From the NCBI RefSeq assembly GCF_014642735.1, contig NZ_BMIV01000002.1:62001-126000 (forward strand): 64,000 bases of DNA, in the 5' to 3' direction. This document shows, one piece after another, positions 51,051 to 61,098 of the stretch (the first letter of the stretch is position 1; the number at the start of each line of letters is the position of its first letter). The notes beneath the pieces are model-generated. The model had not been told where the DNA came from, did not search any database, and saw only the letters and a program-made list of their open reading frames with translations. A program made the translations under genes and the position numbers. The DNA is from Paracoccus acridae (GTDB taxonomy: Bacteria; Pseudomonadota; Alphaproteobacteria; Rhodobacterales; Rhodobacteraceae).

Positions 51051-51902
51051 ATGCTGCGGTTCTTGTGCCTTTGTCTTCTGGTTGCGGTAGGGCAACCGGC
51101 CCATGCGCAGCCGCGCCAGCCTGCGCCCCACCACCAACAGGCCGCCCATGTGCTGTGGGACGTGATGCAGCTTGACCGGCTTGCCCCCGTCCTGCGCGAC
51201 GAGGCCGTGGCCGAAGCTGCGGACATGGCCGCGACGATGTTTCCGCGCGGCGGCACCGGACGCTGGCTGCGGCAGGTTGCGGCGATCCATGCGCCGCCGC
51301 GTGTCCAAGCCCTGTTCGCGCGCGGCGCGTCGGAATCGCTGTCCACGACGGATCCGGCCGATCTGCAAGCGGGCCTGGCCTTCTATCGCACCCGTCTTGG
51401 ACAGCGGCTTCTGGCGCTGGAAACGACCGCGCGGGTGGCGATGCTGGACAAGGATGTGGAGGCTGCCGCCGAGGCGGCCTGGGTGCAGGCGCAGCAGCGG
51501 TCGGCCCCACGCGCCCTCCGCATTGACCGGCTGATCGAGGCGGCGGACCTGGTCGATCCGAACGTGGCGGGCGGGTTGAACGCCTCCATCGCCTTTGCGA
51601 GGGGGTTCCAGGCAGGCAGCGGTTCCCCGATGCCGCTGGCCGAGGGCGAGATCATCCAGAACGCCTGGGCCGGGGAACCGGAACTGCGCGCCGACACCGA
51701 ACGCTGGATCGGTGCCTATCTGTTTCTGGCCTATGCCTCGCTGGGGGACAGGGAACTGGAGGCCTATATCGCCTTTGCCGAATCCAGCGGGGGCCGGGCG
51801 CTGTCGCGGGTGATGTTCGCAGGCTTCGACCAGGTCTTCACCCAGACCGCCCATGACATGGGCCTGGCCGCCGCGGCCGAGATGCGCGGGCGGCAATTGT
51901 GA
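51051..51902 (+). CDS. DUF2059 domain periplasmic protein
   Basis: The 283-residue protein has a signal peptide (MLRFLCLCLLVAVGQPAHAQ, cleavage after AHA). The mature part is all-helical, with the DUF2059 pattern LVWD-like VLWDVMQLDRLAPVLRDE at the start and LGDRELEAYIAFAESSGGRALSRVMFAGFDQVF near the C-terminus. Function unknown. AAAGGATGCCGG precedes the ATG. The stop overlaps the GTG start of the next gene (GTGA). Confidence 0.85.
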   Translation: MLRFLCLCLLVAVGQPAHAQPRQPAPHHQQAAHVLWDVMQLDRLAPVLRDEAVAEAADMAATMFPRGGTGRWLRQVAAIHAPPRVQALFARGASESLSTTDPADLQAGLAFYRTRLGQRLLALETTARVAMLDKDVEAAAEAAWVQAQQRSAPRALRIDRLIEAADLVDPNVAGGLNASIAFARGFQAGSGSPMPLAEGEIIQNAWAGEPELRADTERWIGAYLFLAYASLGDRELEAYIAFAESSGGRALSRVMFAGFDQVFTQTAHDMGLAAAAEMRGRQL

Positions 51903-52954
51903 ACGGTTCGGTCCTGTTGACGGGTATTCTGGCGCTGCCCCAGATGATGGATGTCTTCGGCCTGACGGGAAGGCCCGAAACGTTGCCGGGCACCTTGGTC
52001 GGCGGTGCGCGGGCCGGGATCGACCGGAACGGCTGGCCCAGGCTGGCGGCGGGGCAGGGGACCGCCGCCGTCATGCGCGTCGTACCGAATGCGGCGCTGA
52101 ACCGCTATGCCGCGGTGATGGGGCTGGTGCCATGGGACGGCATCCTGGGGCTGGGGTCCGGCACGGCCGAAGGAGAGCCGCAGGTGCTGCTGGCCGCTGC
52201 CATCGCGCGCCATGTCCTGGCCGCGCCCGCCGACCGGCCCGTGGCAGACATTGCCGGACGCCTGCCGATGATCGGGGTAATCGCGGCATCGGAACTGCGC
52301 GGTGCGGCCAGCCCTCCGTCCGGCGGGTCGCTGGTCGATCTGCGGGCGCCCGATGCCGTGAAGGCCGTGGCTTGGGACGAGCCCCATGCGGGCTTCTTCT
52401 CGCTGCAAATCTGCCAGTTGCGTCACGACACCCATGCGGGCGGCATGACGCCCCTCCTGCGGCGAGAGGTGCTTGTTTCTGGCGACGCGGTGGTCGTGCT
52501 GCCCTGGGATCCGGTGCGCGACCGTGTGCTGCTGATCGAACAGTTCCGCGTCGCCCCCTGGTTGCGCCACGATCCCCAGCCTTGGCTGCTGGAGGCGGTC
52601 GCGGGCCGCGTCGATGCCGGCGAAACGGTCGAGGAGGCCGCCCGCCGCGAGGCGCGCGAGGAGGCGAACCTGACCGTCGCGCGGCTGTTCCCCGCGATGC
52701 ACCATTATCCCAGCCCCGGCGCGCTTGGCGAATACCTGTATCTGTTCGTGGGCATCGCCGACCTGGCGGATGGCATCGAGGGCATCCACGGCCTGGAAAG
52801 CGAAGCCGAAGATATCCGGGGCCATCTGACGTCCAGGGCGGAACTGACCCGGATGGCCTTGTCGGGACAACTGGCAAGCGGGCCACTGGCCATGATCGCG
52901 CTGTGGCTGGAACTGCGCCATCGGGCGATTCGCACGGAATTGGGACTCGGTTGA
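51899..52954 (+). CDS. Fusion of a GGCT-like domain and a NUDIX ADP-ribose pyrophosphatase
   Basis: The 351-residue protein combines two parts. Residues 1-~110 look like a gamma-glutamylcyclotransferase/AIG2-type fold (VLLTGILALPQMMDVFG... ETLPGTLVGG, with the expected Y/G pattern altered). Residues ~190-345 are a NUDIX hydrolase with the box GRVDAGETVEEAARREAREEANL; the catalytic REAREE is intact, and Gly near the end of the box is replaced by Asn. The last part (LPWDPVRDRVLLIEQFRVAPW upstream of it) is typical for ADP-ribose pyrophosphatases. The start is GTG. It hydrolyses ADP-ribose or a similar nucleotide; the role of the first domain is unclear. Confidence 0.8.
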   Translation: MNGSVLLTGILALPQMMDVFGLTGRPETLPGTLVGGARAGIDRNGWPRLAAGQGTAAVMRVVPNAALNRYAAVMGLVPWDGILGLGSGTAEGEPQVLLAAAIARHVLAAPADRPVADIAGRLPMIGVIAASELRGAASPPSGGSLVDLRAPDAVKAVAWDEPHAGFFSLQICQLRHDTHAGGMTPLLRREVLVSGDAVVVLPWDPVRDRVLLIEQFRVAPWLRHDPQPWLLEAVAGRVDAGETVEEAARREAREEANLTVARLFPAMHHYPSPGALGEYLYLFVGIADLADGIEGIHGLESEAEDIRGHLTSRAELTRMALSGQLASGPLAMIALWLELRHRAIRTELGLG

Positions 52955-53035
52955 TCCGGGCTGCGGGGTTGTGCCTCTGACGGACCCGTGTGTAGGTAAC
53001 GCGGAACTGGACCCCGACGGATAGGTTGCTTGACC

Positions 53036-54067
53036 ATGCGAATTTGCCCTGACCTGGCCGACATGATCGGCAACACGCCCTTGATCCGCCTGCGCCAGGC
53101 CAGCGAGGCGACGGGCTGCGAGATCCTGGGCAAGGCCGAGTTCATGAACCCCGGCCAGTCGGTCAAGGATCGCGCAGCGCTTTACATCATCAAGGATGCG
53201 GTGGCGCGCGGCGTCCTGCGGCCCGGCGGCACCATCGTGGAAGGCACGGCGGGCAACACCGGCATCGGGCTGGCGCTTGTCGGCGCCTCGATGGGCTTCA
53301 GATCCGTGATCGTGATCCCCGAAACCCAGAGCCAGGAGAAAAAGGACATGCTGCGCCTGGCAGGGGCAAGCCTGGTCGAGGTTCCGGCGGCCCCCTACAA
53401 GAACCCCAACAACTATGTCCGCTATTCCGGCCGCCTGGCCGAGGCCCTGGCCCGGACCGAACCCAATGGCGCGATCTGGGCCAACCAGTTCGACAACACC
53501 GCCAACCGCCAGGCCCATGTCGAAACCACCGGCCCCGAGATCTGGGACCAGACCGGCGGCAAGGTGGACGGCTTCATCTGCGCGGTCGGTTCGGGCGGCA
53601 CGCTGGCGGGCGTGGCCCAGGCATTGCAGCCCAAGGGCGTGAAGATCGGCCTGGCCGACCCCGAGGGCGCGGCGCTGCATTCCTTCTATACCACGGGCGA
53701 ATTCGACGCGCCCGGAAGTTCCATCACCGAAGGCATCGGGCAGGGGCGCATCACCGCCAACCTGGAAGGCTTCACCCCCGACTTCAGTTATCGCATCCCG
53801 GATGCCGAGGCGCTGCCGGTGGTCTTCGACCTGCTGGAACACGAAGGGCTGTGCCTGGGCGGGTCGTCCGGCGTCAATGTCGCAGGCGCGATCCGCATGG
53901 CGCGCGACATGGGGCCGGGCCACAGGATCGTCACGATCCTGTGCGACTATGGCAACCGCTACCAGACCAAGCTGTTCAACCCGGACTTCCTGCGCGCCAA
54001 GAGCCTGCCCGTGCCCGGCTGGCTGACGCGCGAAGCGCCCGACATTCCCGAAGTTTACGAAGGCTGA
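53036..54067 (+). CDS. cysK: Cysteine synthase A
   Basis: CysK makes cysteine from O-acetylserine and sulfide with pyridoxal phosphate. The 343-residue product has the PLP-binding Lys44 in NPGQSVKDRAA, the phosphate-binding GTAGNTGIG motif, and the active-site GSGGTLAGVAQ segment, and ends in a DYGNRYQTKLFNPDFL motif. The C-terminal region is longer than in E. coli CysK (323). A TTG two codons upstream is less likely than the ATG. The MscS-like channel gene follows after 5 nt, so they may share a transcript. Confidence 0.93.
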   Translation: MRICPDLADMIGNTPLIRLRQASEATGCEILGKAEFMNPGQSVKDRAALYIIKDAVARGVLRPGGTIVEGTAGNTGIGLALVGASMGFRSVIVIPETQSQEKKDMLRLAGASLVEVPAAPYKNPNNYVRYSGRLAEALARTEPNGAIWANQFDNTANRQAHVETTGPEIWDQTGGKVDGFICAVGSGGTLAGVAQALQPKGVKIGLADPEGAALHSFYTTGEFDAPGSSITEGIGQGRITANLEGFTPDFSYRIPDAEALPVVFDLLEHEGLCLGGSSGVNVAGAIRMARDMGPGHRIVTILCDYGNRYQTKLFNPDFLRAKSLPVPGWLTREAPDIPEVYEG

Positions 54068-54072
54068 CCCCC

Positions 54073-56481
54073 ATGATCCGCGCGTTCCTGGCTGTCGTCC
54101 TGACGGTCCTGACCATCCATGTGTCGCCTGCCTGGGCGCAAGAGCCGGCGGTTCCCAATTACCAGACCTGGGAACGCGTCGCGACCCAAAGCGAGCAACT
54201 GGTGGGCGAGGCCGACACCCCGGCCGCCCAGTTGAACGACATCCGGACCCGCGTCGTCGATTGGCGCCGGCAGTTCGAGGCGGCGCAGGGCATCAATGCC
54301 GACCGGATCGCCACGCTCGAAAGCCAGATCGCTTCCCTGGGTCCCGCGCCGGCCGAAGGCGCCACCGAGCCCGAGGACATCGCCAACCGGCGGTCGGAAT
54401 TGCAGGCGCAGCTTTCAGAATTGCAGGCCCCTCGGCGTGCCGCCGTCGAGGCCTTCAGCCGCGCGGATTCCATCGTCCGCCGCATTGACCAGGCGTTGAC
54501 CGAACGCCAGGTCAGCGAACTGGCGCGCTTGTCCACGTCGCCACTGCTGCCGGGCAACTGGCTGCTGGCGGCATCGGAAACGACGCGGCTGGTCAACGGG
54601 ATCTGGGAAAACACCGGCCAGAGGATCGCCGAGCGGGCGACCTGGACGGAACTCCGCCCCCGCTTGCCGCAGGTGGCGGGTTACCTGATCGCGGCGCTGT
54701 TGCTGCTGACGCTGGGCCGGCATTGGGTGGGAACGCTCCCCTCGCGCGTGTCGGCGCGGGCGATGGATTATTCGCGCGCCGTGCTGGCCTTCGTGGTGTC
54801 GCTGGGGCAGATCGTGCTGCCGATGATCGGGATCTATCTGCTGATCAGCGCCCTGACGGCGACGGGGATCTTTGGCCCCTGGACCCGGCCCTTCCTGGAC
54901 GCGCTGCCTGTCGCGGCGGTGATCCTGTTCGGCGCCGCCTGGCTGGCGCGGCAACTGTTCCCCACCAAGGCGGTCGCTTACGACACGCTGAACGTGCCGC
55001 CGCAAAAACGCCAGAACGCCCGCTGGCTGGTGAATGCCTTGGCGCTTGCCCTGGCGGTCCACCATGTCGCCTCGGTCGCCTTCCTGCCGCTGTCGGGCCT
55101 GGCCGAGCGCAATGCCAGGCTGCAGCGCGTCCCGCTGGATTTCGCCGAAGGCGCGGCGGTCGTCTGGCATTTCGTGCTGATCGTGATCGCCGGGGCCTTG
55201 CTGTTCAAGCTGGGCGTCATCCTGCGCCGCCTGAAACCCTGGGCGGACCAGACCGGCACCAGCTATCGCCACCGCGTCCTGTCCCTTGCGGGCACGCTGA
55301 GCCGGCCCTTGGCCATCGTGGCGGTGATTGCGGCCGCCATCGGCTATGTCAATATCGGCAACCTGCTGATCTGGCCCTGGATCCAGACCCTTGCCATGCT
55401 GGGCCTGCTGATCCTGTTGCAGGATTTCGTCGCCGACTTGTTCAACATGCTGAAACGCGGGCAGGAAGGCGCGCGCGACGGGCTGGCGCCTTTGCTGATC
55501 GGCTTTGCCCTGGTGCTGCTGTCGATCCCCGTCTTCCTGCTGATCTGGGGGGCCTCGGGCAACGAGCTTGCCGAATACTGGGTCCGCTTCCGCCAGGGCG
55601 TCACGCTTGGCGGCGTGCGCTTGTCGCCCGGCGCGGTCCTGATGTTCCTCTTGGTCTTCGCGCTCGGCTATTCCATCACCCGTGCGGTGCAGGGGGCGAT
55701 GCGCACCTCGGTCCTGCCGAAGACCAAGCTGGACGCCGGCGGGCAGAACGCGGTCGTGTCCGGCATGGGCTATGTCGGCATCATCCTGGCGGCGATGCTG
55801 GCCATCACCTCGGCCGGGATCGACCTGTCGTCCTTTGCCATCGTTGCCGGTGCGTTGTCGGTCGGCATCGGTTTCGGCTTGCAGAACATCGTGTCGAACT
55901 TCGTGTCCGGCATCATCCTGCTGATCGAACGTCCGGTCAGCGTGGGCGACTGGGTCAGCGCGGGCGGACAGCAGGGCATCGTCAAGCGGATCTCGGTCCG
56001 CGCGACATCGGTCGAGACCTTCGACAAGCAGCAGGTCATCATCCCGAACAGCGACCTCATCAGCCAGCCGGTGACCAACTGGACGCGGCAAAGCAAGACG
56101 GGCCGGATCATCATCCCCATCGGCGTCAGCTATGGCAGCGACACGCGCCAGGTCCACCGCATCCTGACCGAGATCATCGAGGATCAGCCTCTTGTGACCA
56201 TCGACCCGCCGCCCTCGGTCCTGTTCCGGGGCATCACCGTCGATTCGCTGAACTTCGAGATCCGCGCGGTGATTTCCGACATCGGATCGGGCATGTCCGT
56301 CACGTCCGAGGTGTATCACCAGATCGTGGAACGCTTTGTCCACGAAGGCATCGGGATGCCCTTCACCACCCGCGACATCTGGCGCGACACGGACGACCTG
56401 CCCGATGCGGACAAGGAAGACGACAAGGCCGACCTGCCGCTGGGGGCGCAGGCGCAAAAGCAGCCGCAGGGCGCAAGCTAG
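54073..56481 (+). CDS. MscS-family mechanosensitive channel with DUF3772 domain
   Basis: The 802-residue protein has a signal peptide (MIRAFLAVVLTVLTIHVSPAWAQ), a periplasmic coiled-coil DUF3772 domain (about 25-180, ending near LLPGNWLLAASETTRLVNG), then about 11 membrane helices and the MscS pore and beta domain (GLQNIVSNFVSGIILLIERPVSVGDWVS then QQGIVKRISVRATSVETFDKQQVIIPNSDLIS). It should open on membrane tension and protect against osmotic shock. The tail ends in an acidic, disordered segment. It ends tail-to-tail with the AI-2E permease gene, sharing CTAG. Confidence 0.9.
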   Translation: MIRAFLAVVLTVLTIHVSPAWAQEPAVPNYQTWERVATQSEQLVGEADTPAAQLNDIRTRVVDWRRQFEAAQGINADRIATLESQIASLGPAPAEGATEPEDIANRRSELQAQLSELQAPRRAAVEAFSRADSIVRRIDQALTERQVSELARLSTSPLLPGNWLLAASETTRLVNGIWENTGQRIAERATWTELRPRLPQVAGYLIAALLLLTLGRHWVGTLPSRVSARAMDYSRAVLAFVVSLGQIVLPMIGIYLLISALTATGIFGPWTRPFLDALPVAAVILFGAAWLARQLFPTKAVAYDTLNVPPQKRQNARWLVNALALALAVHHVASVAFLPLSGLAERNARLQRVPLDFAEGAAVVWHFVLIVIAGALLFKLGVILRRLKPWADQTGTSYRHRVLSLAGTLSRPLAIVAVIAAAIGYVNIGNLLIWPWIQTLAMLGLLILLQDFVADLFNMLKRGQEGARDGLAPLLIGFALVLLSIPVFLLIWGASGNELAEYWVRFRQGVTLGGVRLSPGAVLMFLLVFALGYSITRAVQGAMRTSVLPKTKLDAGGQNAVVSGMGYVGIILAAMLAITSAGIDLSSFAIVAGALSVGIGFGLQNIVSNFVSGIILLIERPVSVGDWVSAGGQQGIVKRISVRATSVETFDKQQVIIPNSDLISQPVTNWTRQSKTGRIIIPIGVSYGSDTRQVHRILTEIIEDQPLVTIDPPPSVLFRGITVDSLNFEIRAVISDIGSGMSVTSEVYHQIVERFVHEGIGMPFTTRDIWRDTDDLPDADKEDDKADLPLGAQAQKQPQGAS

Positions 56482-57557
56482 GGATCGGTGGCGGGCCTGG
56501 CCGTGTCGATATCGGCCAGGCCTTCGCGCGACAGCAGGATCGCGACGGGGCGCAGCCAGGGGATGTGCCAGCAGACGATCATCACGGCCACCATGATCGG
56601 CACCGCCAGGAAGGCCCCGGCGATGCCCCAGATCGCGCCCCAGAAGGCCAGCGACAGGATGATCCCAAAGCTGGACAGCTGCAGCGTCTGGCCGGTCAGC
56701 ATCGGGTCCAGGATGTTGCCCAGCACGAAATGGACCAGCAGGCAGGCAAAACCCACGGCGATGGTGGCGGTGGAATCGCCGGTCAGCACGAAGGCCAAGG
56801 CGACCGTGATCCCCCAGGCGATGACCGAGCCGATATTGGGGATGAAGTTCAGCACGAAGGTCAGCAGCGCCATCGCCATCGCCAGTTCAAGCCCGGCGAC
56901 CACATAGATCAGCCAGACACCGGCCGCGGTCAGCGCGCTGACGAAGGTCTTGACCACCAGATAGCGGTTCACCCGACGCATGATCGAGGCCATGATCAGC
57001 CGCACGCGCAGCGCCTGGTCCGGGTCGCCCGTCAGCCGTTCGACCTTGATCGGCAGCCAGGCCCGTTCTGCGAACATGAAGCCCACGAACAGGATCACCA
57101 GCAGGCTGCCCGACAGCAGCCCCGAAGCCTGTCCGGCCAGCGACCGCAGCCAGCCGGTGATGTTGAACTCAGTCAGTGCTGCCAGCAGGCGGGTCTGCGC
57201 CTCGGGGCCGAACCGCTCGATCAGCGCGGTCAGGGCGATCTGCACGGATTCGGTATAGGCGATGGCGCGGCCGACGACCTCGTTGATCTGGGACATGATC
57301 GTGGTGGACAGCCAGATCAGCCCCAGGGTGATGCCGATCAGCGCCAGCGTCGTCGCCAGCCAGTTCGGCACCTTCAGCCGCGACGAAATCGCCTGGATCG
57401 CGTCCGAGGTCAACGAGAACAGGATGATCGCGATGGCCAGGCAGATCAGCACGAATCGGGCCTGGAACAGCAAAAACAGGATCAGCGAAAAGGCGATGAT
57501 GCCCAGGAACCCCGTCTGGAGCCTTTGGCGCAGCACTTCTTCGCTGGATGGGGTCAA
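56478..57557 (-). CDS. AI-2E family permease (PerM/YdiK-like)
   Basis: The 359-residue integral membrane protein has about 7-8 helices and the family pattern FLVVPLM-like FLAVPIMVAVMIVCWHIPWLRP near the C-terminus, with LNFIPNIGSVIAWGITVALAF in the middle. The family includes Na+/H+ antiporters and putative AI-2 exporters, so the substrate is uncertain. The start is a TTG at 57557 with GAGGA six bases before it; the open frame to 57821 lies antisense to gyrA and is discarded. It ends tail-to-tail with the MscS gene. Confidence 0.82.
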   Translation of the reverse strand: MTPSSEEVLRQRLQTGFLGIIAFSLILFLLFQARFVLICLAIAIILFSLTSDAIQAISSRLKVPNWLATTLALIGITLGLIWLSTTIMSQINEVVGRAIAYTESVQIALTALIERFGPEAQTRLLAALTEFNITGWLRSLAGQASGLLSGSLLVILFVGFMFAERAWLPIKVERLTGDPDQALRVRLIMASIMRRVNRYLVVKTFVSALTAAGVWLIYVVAGLELAMAMALLTFVLNFIPNIGSVIAWGITVALAFVLTGDSTATIAVGFACLLVHFVLGNILDPMLTGQTLQLSSFGIILSLAFWGAIWGIAGAFLAVPIMVAVMIVCWHIPWLRPVAILLSREGLADIDTARPATDP

Positions 57558-57574
57558 TCTGTTCCTCGTCGTGG

Positions 57575-57600
57575 GAAAGGCCCGGCAGGTGCCGGGCCTT
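57575..57600 (-). terminator. Hairpin after gyrA
   Basis: AAGGCCCGGC / GCCGGGCCTT is a perfect 10-bp stem with a 4-nt loop, beginning 4 nt after the gyrA stop on the minus strand. The trailing sequence (TCC) has only a few Ts, so efficiency is uncertain. The AI-2E gene starts 20 nt beyond. Confidence 0.7.
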
Positions 57601-57603
57601 GGT

Positions 57604-60363
57604 TCATGCTTCGACCGATTCCTCGTCGCCCTGCTCCGCAATGCGGGCGACCGACACCACTTCCTCGCCCGCTGCGGTATTGAAGACCCTGACGCCGCCC
57701 GCGCTGCGCGAGCGGAAGCTGATCCCGTCGACAGGCACCCGGATGGACTGTCCGGTGGATGTCGCCAGCATGATCTGATCGTCCATCTCCACCGGGAAGC
57801 TTGCCACCAGGGCGCCGCCACGCATGGCCTTGTCCATCGCCATCACCCCCTGGCCGCCGCGACCGCGCACCGGGTAATCGTGGCTGGAACTGATCTTGCC
57901 CGCACCGTTGGCCGTAATCGTCAGGATCAGATCCTCGGCCGCCGACATTTCGGCATAGCGTTCCTGCGTGATCGCGGCCTCGGCTACGGCTTCCTCGTCC
58001 TCGTCGGCCTCGGCCCCGTCGTCAAGCGCGCCTTCGACCGCGCGGCGCATCTTCAGATAGGCGGCCCGTTCGGCGGGATCGGCCTCGAAGTGCCGGATGA
58101 CCGACATGCTGACCACGCGGTCCCCCTTGGCGAGCCGGATGCCCCGCACGCCGGTCGAATCGCGGCCCTTGAAGACGCGCACATCCACCGTCGGGAAGCG
58201 GATTGCCCGGCCAGATGCTGTGACCAGCATCACGTCGTCGCCTTCGGTCGCCATGCGTACGCCCACCAGTTCCACCCCGTCTGGCAGCTTCATGGCGATC
58301 TTGCCATTCGTCCGCACGCTGGTGAAATCCGACAGCGCGTTGCGCCGCACGTCGCCGTCAGAGGTCGCGAAGACCGCCTGATAGTTCGCCCATTCCGTTT
58401 CGGGCGCATCCACCGGCATCAGCGCGGCGATGGACACACCCGGTTCGATCGGCAGGATGTTGACGATGGCCTTGCCCTTGGCGGTCCGCCCGCCCAGCGG
58501 CAGGCGCCACGTCTTCATGCGATACACCATGCCATCGGTGGTGAAGAACAGCAGTTCGGTATGCGTATTGGCGACGAACAGGGTGGTGACCACGTCGTCT
58601 TCCTTGGTCGCCATGCTGGACAGGCCTTTTCCGCCCCGGCGCTGCGATCGGAACTCGGCCAGGGCCGTGCGCTTGATATACCCGCCCGAAGTGATGGTGA
58701 CGACCATGTCCTCGCGCTCGATCAGGTCCTCGTCCTCCATGTCGCCGGACCAGTCGGTGATCTCGGTCCGGCGGGGGACGGCGAACAGGCCGCGGATTTC
58801 GCGCAGCTCGTCGCTGATGATGCCCATGATCCGTTCGCGCGATCCCAGGATCGCCAGATAGTCGCGAATCGAATCGGCCAGTTGCTGCAATTCGCTGGTG
58901 ACCTCCTGCACGCCCAACTGGGTCAGGCGCTGCAGACGCAGGTCCAGGATGGCGCGGGCCTGGGTTTCCGACAGATTGTAAGTCCCGTCGTCGTTGACCG
59001 GATGCAGCGGATCGTCGATCAGGCGCAGGAATTCCAGGATCTCATGCGCGGGCCAGCGGCGTTCCATCAGCCGTTCGCGCGCCTCGGCCGCGTCGGCAGA
59101 GGACCGGATCGTCGCCACGACCTCGTCCACGTTGCTGACCGCCACGGCCAGGCCGCACAGCACATGGCTGCGTTCGCGGGCCTTGCGCAGTTCATAGGCG
59201 GTGCGGCGGGCCACCACTTCCTCGCGGAAGGTGATGAAATAGGTCAGGAAGTCGCGCAGCGTCAGCTGTTCGGGCCGCCCGCCGTTCAGCGCCAGCATGT
59301 TGCAGCCGAAGCTGGTCTGCAGGGCCGTGAAACGGAACAACTGGTTCAGCACCACATCGGGCGTGGCGTCGCGTTTCAGCTCAACCACGACGCGGACACC
59401 CTGCCGGTCGGATTCGTCCTGGACCGAGGCGATGCCTTCGACGCGCTTTTCCTTGGCCAGTTCGGCGATGCGTTCGATCAGGCTGGACTTGTTGACCTGA
59501 TAGGGCACCTCGTCCACGACGATGGCCCAGCGGTCCTTGCGCAGTTCCTCGATATGCGTTTTCGCGCGGATGATGACGCTGCCCCGGCCTTCCAGGTATG
59601 CCTTGCGCGCACCGGACCGGCCCAGGATCAGCGCCCCGGTCGGGAAGTCCGGGCCGGGGATGATTTCAAGCAGGCGTTCGGTCGGCAGGTCGGGGTTCTC
59701 GATCAGTTCCAGCGTGGCATCGACCACCTCGCCCAGGTTGTGGGGCGGGATGTTGGTCGCCATGCCAACGGCGATGCCGCCCGCGCCGTTGACCAGCATG
59801 TTCGGGAAGCGCGCGGGCAGGACGGTGGGTTCGCGGTCCTTGCCGTCATAATTGTCCTGGAAATCGACCGTGTCCTTGTCGATGTCCATCAGCAGGAAGT
59901 TGGCGGGCTTGTCCATCCGCACCTCGGTGTATCGCATGGCGGCGGGGGGATCGCCGTCCATGGACCCGAAGTTGCCCTGGCCGTCCAGCAGCGGCAGCGA
60001 CATGGAGAAATCCTGCGCCATCCGCACAAGCGCGTCATAGATCGCGGCGTCGCCATGGGGATGGTACTTACCCATCACGTCGCCCACGGGTCGCGCGGAC
60101 TTGCGATAGGCCTTGTCATGGGTGTTGCCGGACTCGTCCATCGCATACAGGATGCGGCGGTGAACGGGCTTCAAGCCGTCGCGCAGGTCGGGGATCGCGC
60201 GGCTGACAATGACCGACATGGCATAGTCCAGATACGAGGTCCGCATCTCGGCGCTGATGTCGATCACCGGGCCGTCATGGGGCATCACCTGGCGGGTCGC
60301 AGCGGCGGTATCGTCACCCGCCTCGGGGGTCTCGGGCAGGTCGTCTTCGGGGGTGTCGGCCAC
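57604..60363 (-). CDS. gyrA: DNA gyrase subunit A
   Basis: GyrA breaks and rejoins DNA in the gyrase A2B2 complex. The 919-residue product has the winged-helix region and catalytic Tyr in AMRYTEVRM, and the GyrA box [11 protein letters not shown] motif ([13 protein letters not shown]). The quinolone pocket reads [10 protein letters not shown]: Ala106 stands where E. coli has Ser83, and Asp110 matches Asp87. Ala here is seen in other alphaproteobacteria. The C-terminal pinwheel has an acidic insertion ([11 protein letters not shown]). Translation starts at GTG with GAGGAAAT upstream. Length is somewhat above the E. coli 875. Confidence 0.97.
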   Translation of the reverse strand: MADTPEDDLPETPEAGDDTAAATRQVMPHDGPVIDISAEMRTSYLDYAMSVIVSRAIPDLRDGLKPVHRRILYAMDESGNTHDKAYRKSARPVGDVMGKYHPHGDAAIYDALVRMAQDFSMSLPLLDGQGNFGSMDGDPPAAMRYTEVRMDKPANFLLMDIDKDTVDFQDNYDGKDREPTVLPARFPNMLVNGAGGIAVGMATNIPPHNLGEVVDATLELIENPDLPTERLLEIIPGPDFPTGALILGRSGARKAYLEGRGSVIIRAKTHIEELRKDRWAIVVDEVPYQVNKSSLIERIAELAKEKRVEGIASVQDESDRQGVRVVVELKRDATPDVVLNQLFRFTALQTSFGCNMLALNGGRPEQLTLRDFLTYFITFREEVVARRTAYELRKARERSHVLCGLAVAVSNVDEVVATIRSSADAAEARERLMERRWPAHEILEFLRLIDDPLHPVNDDGTYNLSETQARAILDLRLQRLTQLGVQEVTSELQQLADSIRDYLAILGSRERIMGIISDELREIRGLFAVPRRTEITDWSGDMEDEDLIEREDMVVTITSGGYIKRTALAEFRSQRRGGKGLSSMATKEDDVVTTLFVANTHTELLFFTTDGMVYRMKTWRLPLGGRTAKGKAIVNILPIEPGVSIAALMPVDAPETEWANYQAVFATSDGDVRRNALSDFTSVRTNGKIAMKLPDGVELVGVRMATEGDDVMLVTASGRAIRFPTVDVRVFKGRDSTGVRGIRLAKGDRVVSMSVIRHFEADPAERAAYLKMRRAVEGALDDGAEADEDEEAVAEAAITQERYAEMSAAEDLILTITANGAGKISSSHDYPVRGRGGQGVMAMDKAMRGGALVASFPVEMDDQIMLATSTGQSIRVPVDGISFRSRSAGGVRVFNTAAGEEVVSVARIAEQGDEESVEA

Positions 60364-60391
60364 GGGATTTCCTCAACATCTTGTTGGGTTA

Positions 60392-60420
60392 TATATAGGC
60401 AACCTCCCCCTTGGGGGCAA
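60392..60420 (-). promoter_or_regulatory. gyrA promoter
   Basis: On the minus strand TTGCCC (60420-60415), a 17-bp spacer and TATATA (60397-60392). It starts about 30 nt before the GTG start codon. Confidence 0.7.
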
Positions 60421-60456
60421 TGTTTGGCGGCACCCCGGACACGGTTTAAGACCGCC

Positions 60457-60921
60457 TTACGCCCGTTTCGCCGCCATTCCCCAGACGACCGCCAGCCCGG
60501 CCGAAAAGACCGCGTTCCAGGCGGCCATCGACAGGCCCAGGAACCGCCACGCCACCTCGTCGCAGCGGACCACGGGGGCCGATTGCAACCGTTCCATCAA
60601 ATCCTGCGCGGACATGGTGGCAAGATTGCCGATCGTGCCCGAACAATGCGTCGGACCCTGCCACAGCTTCCATTCGACCCCGGTGTGATAGATCGCAAGC
60701 CCCATCGCGGCCCCCGCCGCGATCATGCCCAGGATCGCAAGTCCGCGCACCCGGCCGGTCCACCACACCAGCACCGCCACGATGATCGCCACGACATGCG
60801 GCCAGCGTTGCAGGATGCACAATTCGCAAGGCGCGTAACCCGCGGCCTGGAAACCCAGCGCGGCGATCAGAAGGCCCGCCGAACCGGCCCCTGCCAGCAG
60901 GGAAAGTTGTCGTCCGTCCAT
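60457..60921 (-). CDS. dsbB: Disulfide bond formation protein B
   Basis: DsbB reoxidises DsbA and passes electrons to quinone. The 154-residue product has four membrane helices. The first periplasmic disulfide is Cys32/Cys35 (CELC), the second is Cys93/Cys120. WRFLGLSMAAWN near the C-terminus is the quinone-side helix. The length is a bit short but typical for alphaproteobacterial DsbB. It lies between gyrA and a divergent metallopeptidase gene. Confidence 0.92.
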   Translation of the reverse strand: MDGRQLSLLAGAGSAGLLIAALGFQAAGYAPCELCILQRWPHVVAIIVAVLVWWTGRVRGLAILGMIAAGAAMGLAIYHTGVEWKLWQGPTHCSGTIGNLATMSAQDLMERLQSAPVVRCDEVAWRFLGLSMAAWNAVFSAGLAVVWGMAAKRA

Positions 60922-61098
60922 GATGCCCTCGTCCTTGATTTGGCTTGTGGATCGTCCCGCGGGACGGCGGCGTCAAGCGCCTTGCGATCTTGTCGCGGCG
61001 CTGTGATCGCCGGGCCAGTGGATGCCGCGATGGGAACCGGCGGCATGGCCCTCGTGTTTTGGGGTGGAAGGCCACTTTGGCCAAGGGAGATGGCGGCA

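Noticed and set aside
57262..61098. Upstream extension (over 1200 codons) of the YpfJ-type peptidase frame
   Set aside because: It runs antisense through gyrA and dsbB; the peptidase begins at 61099 with its own ribosome site.
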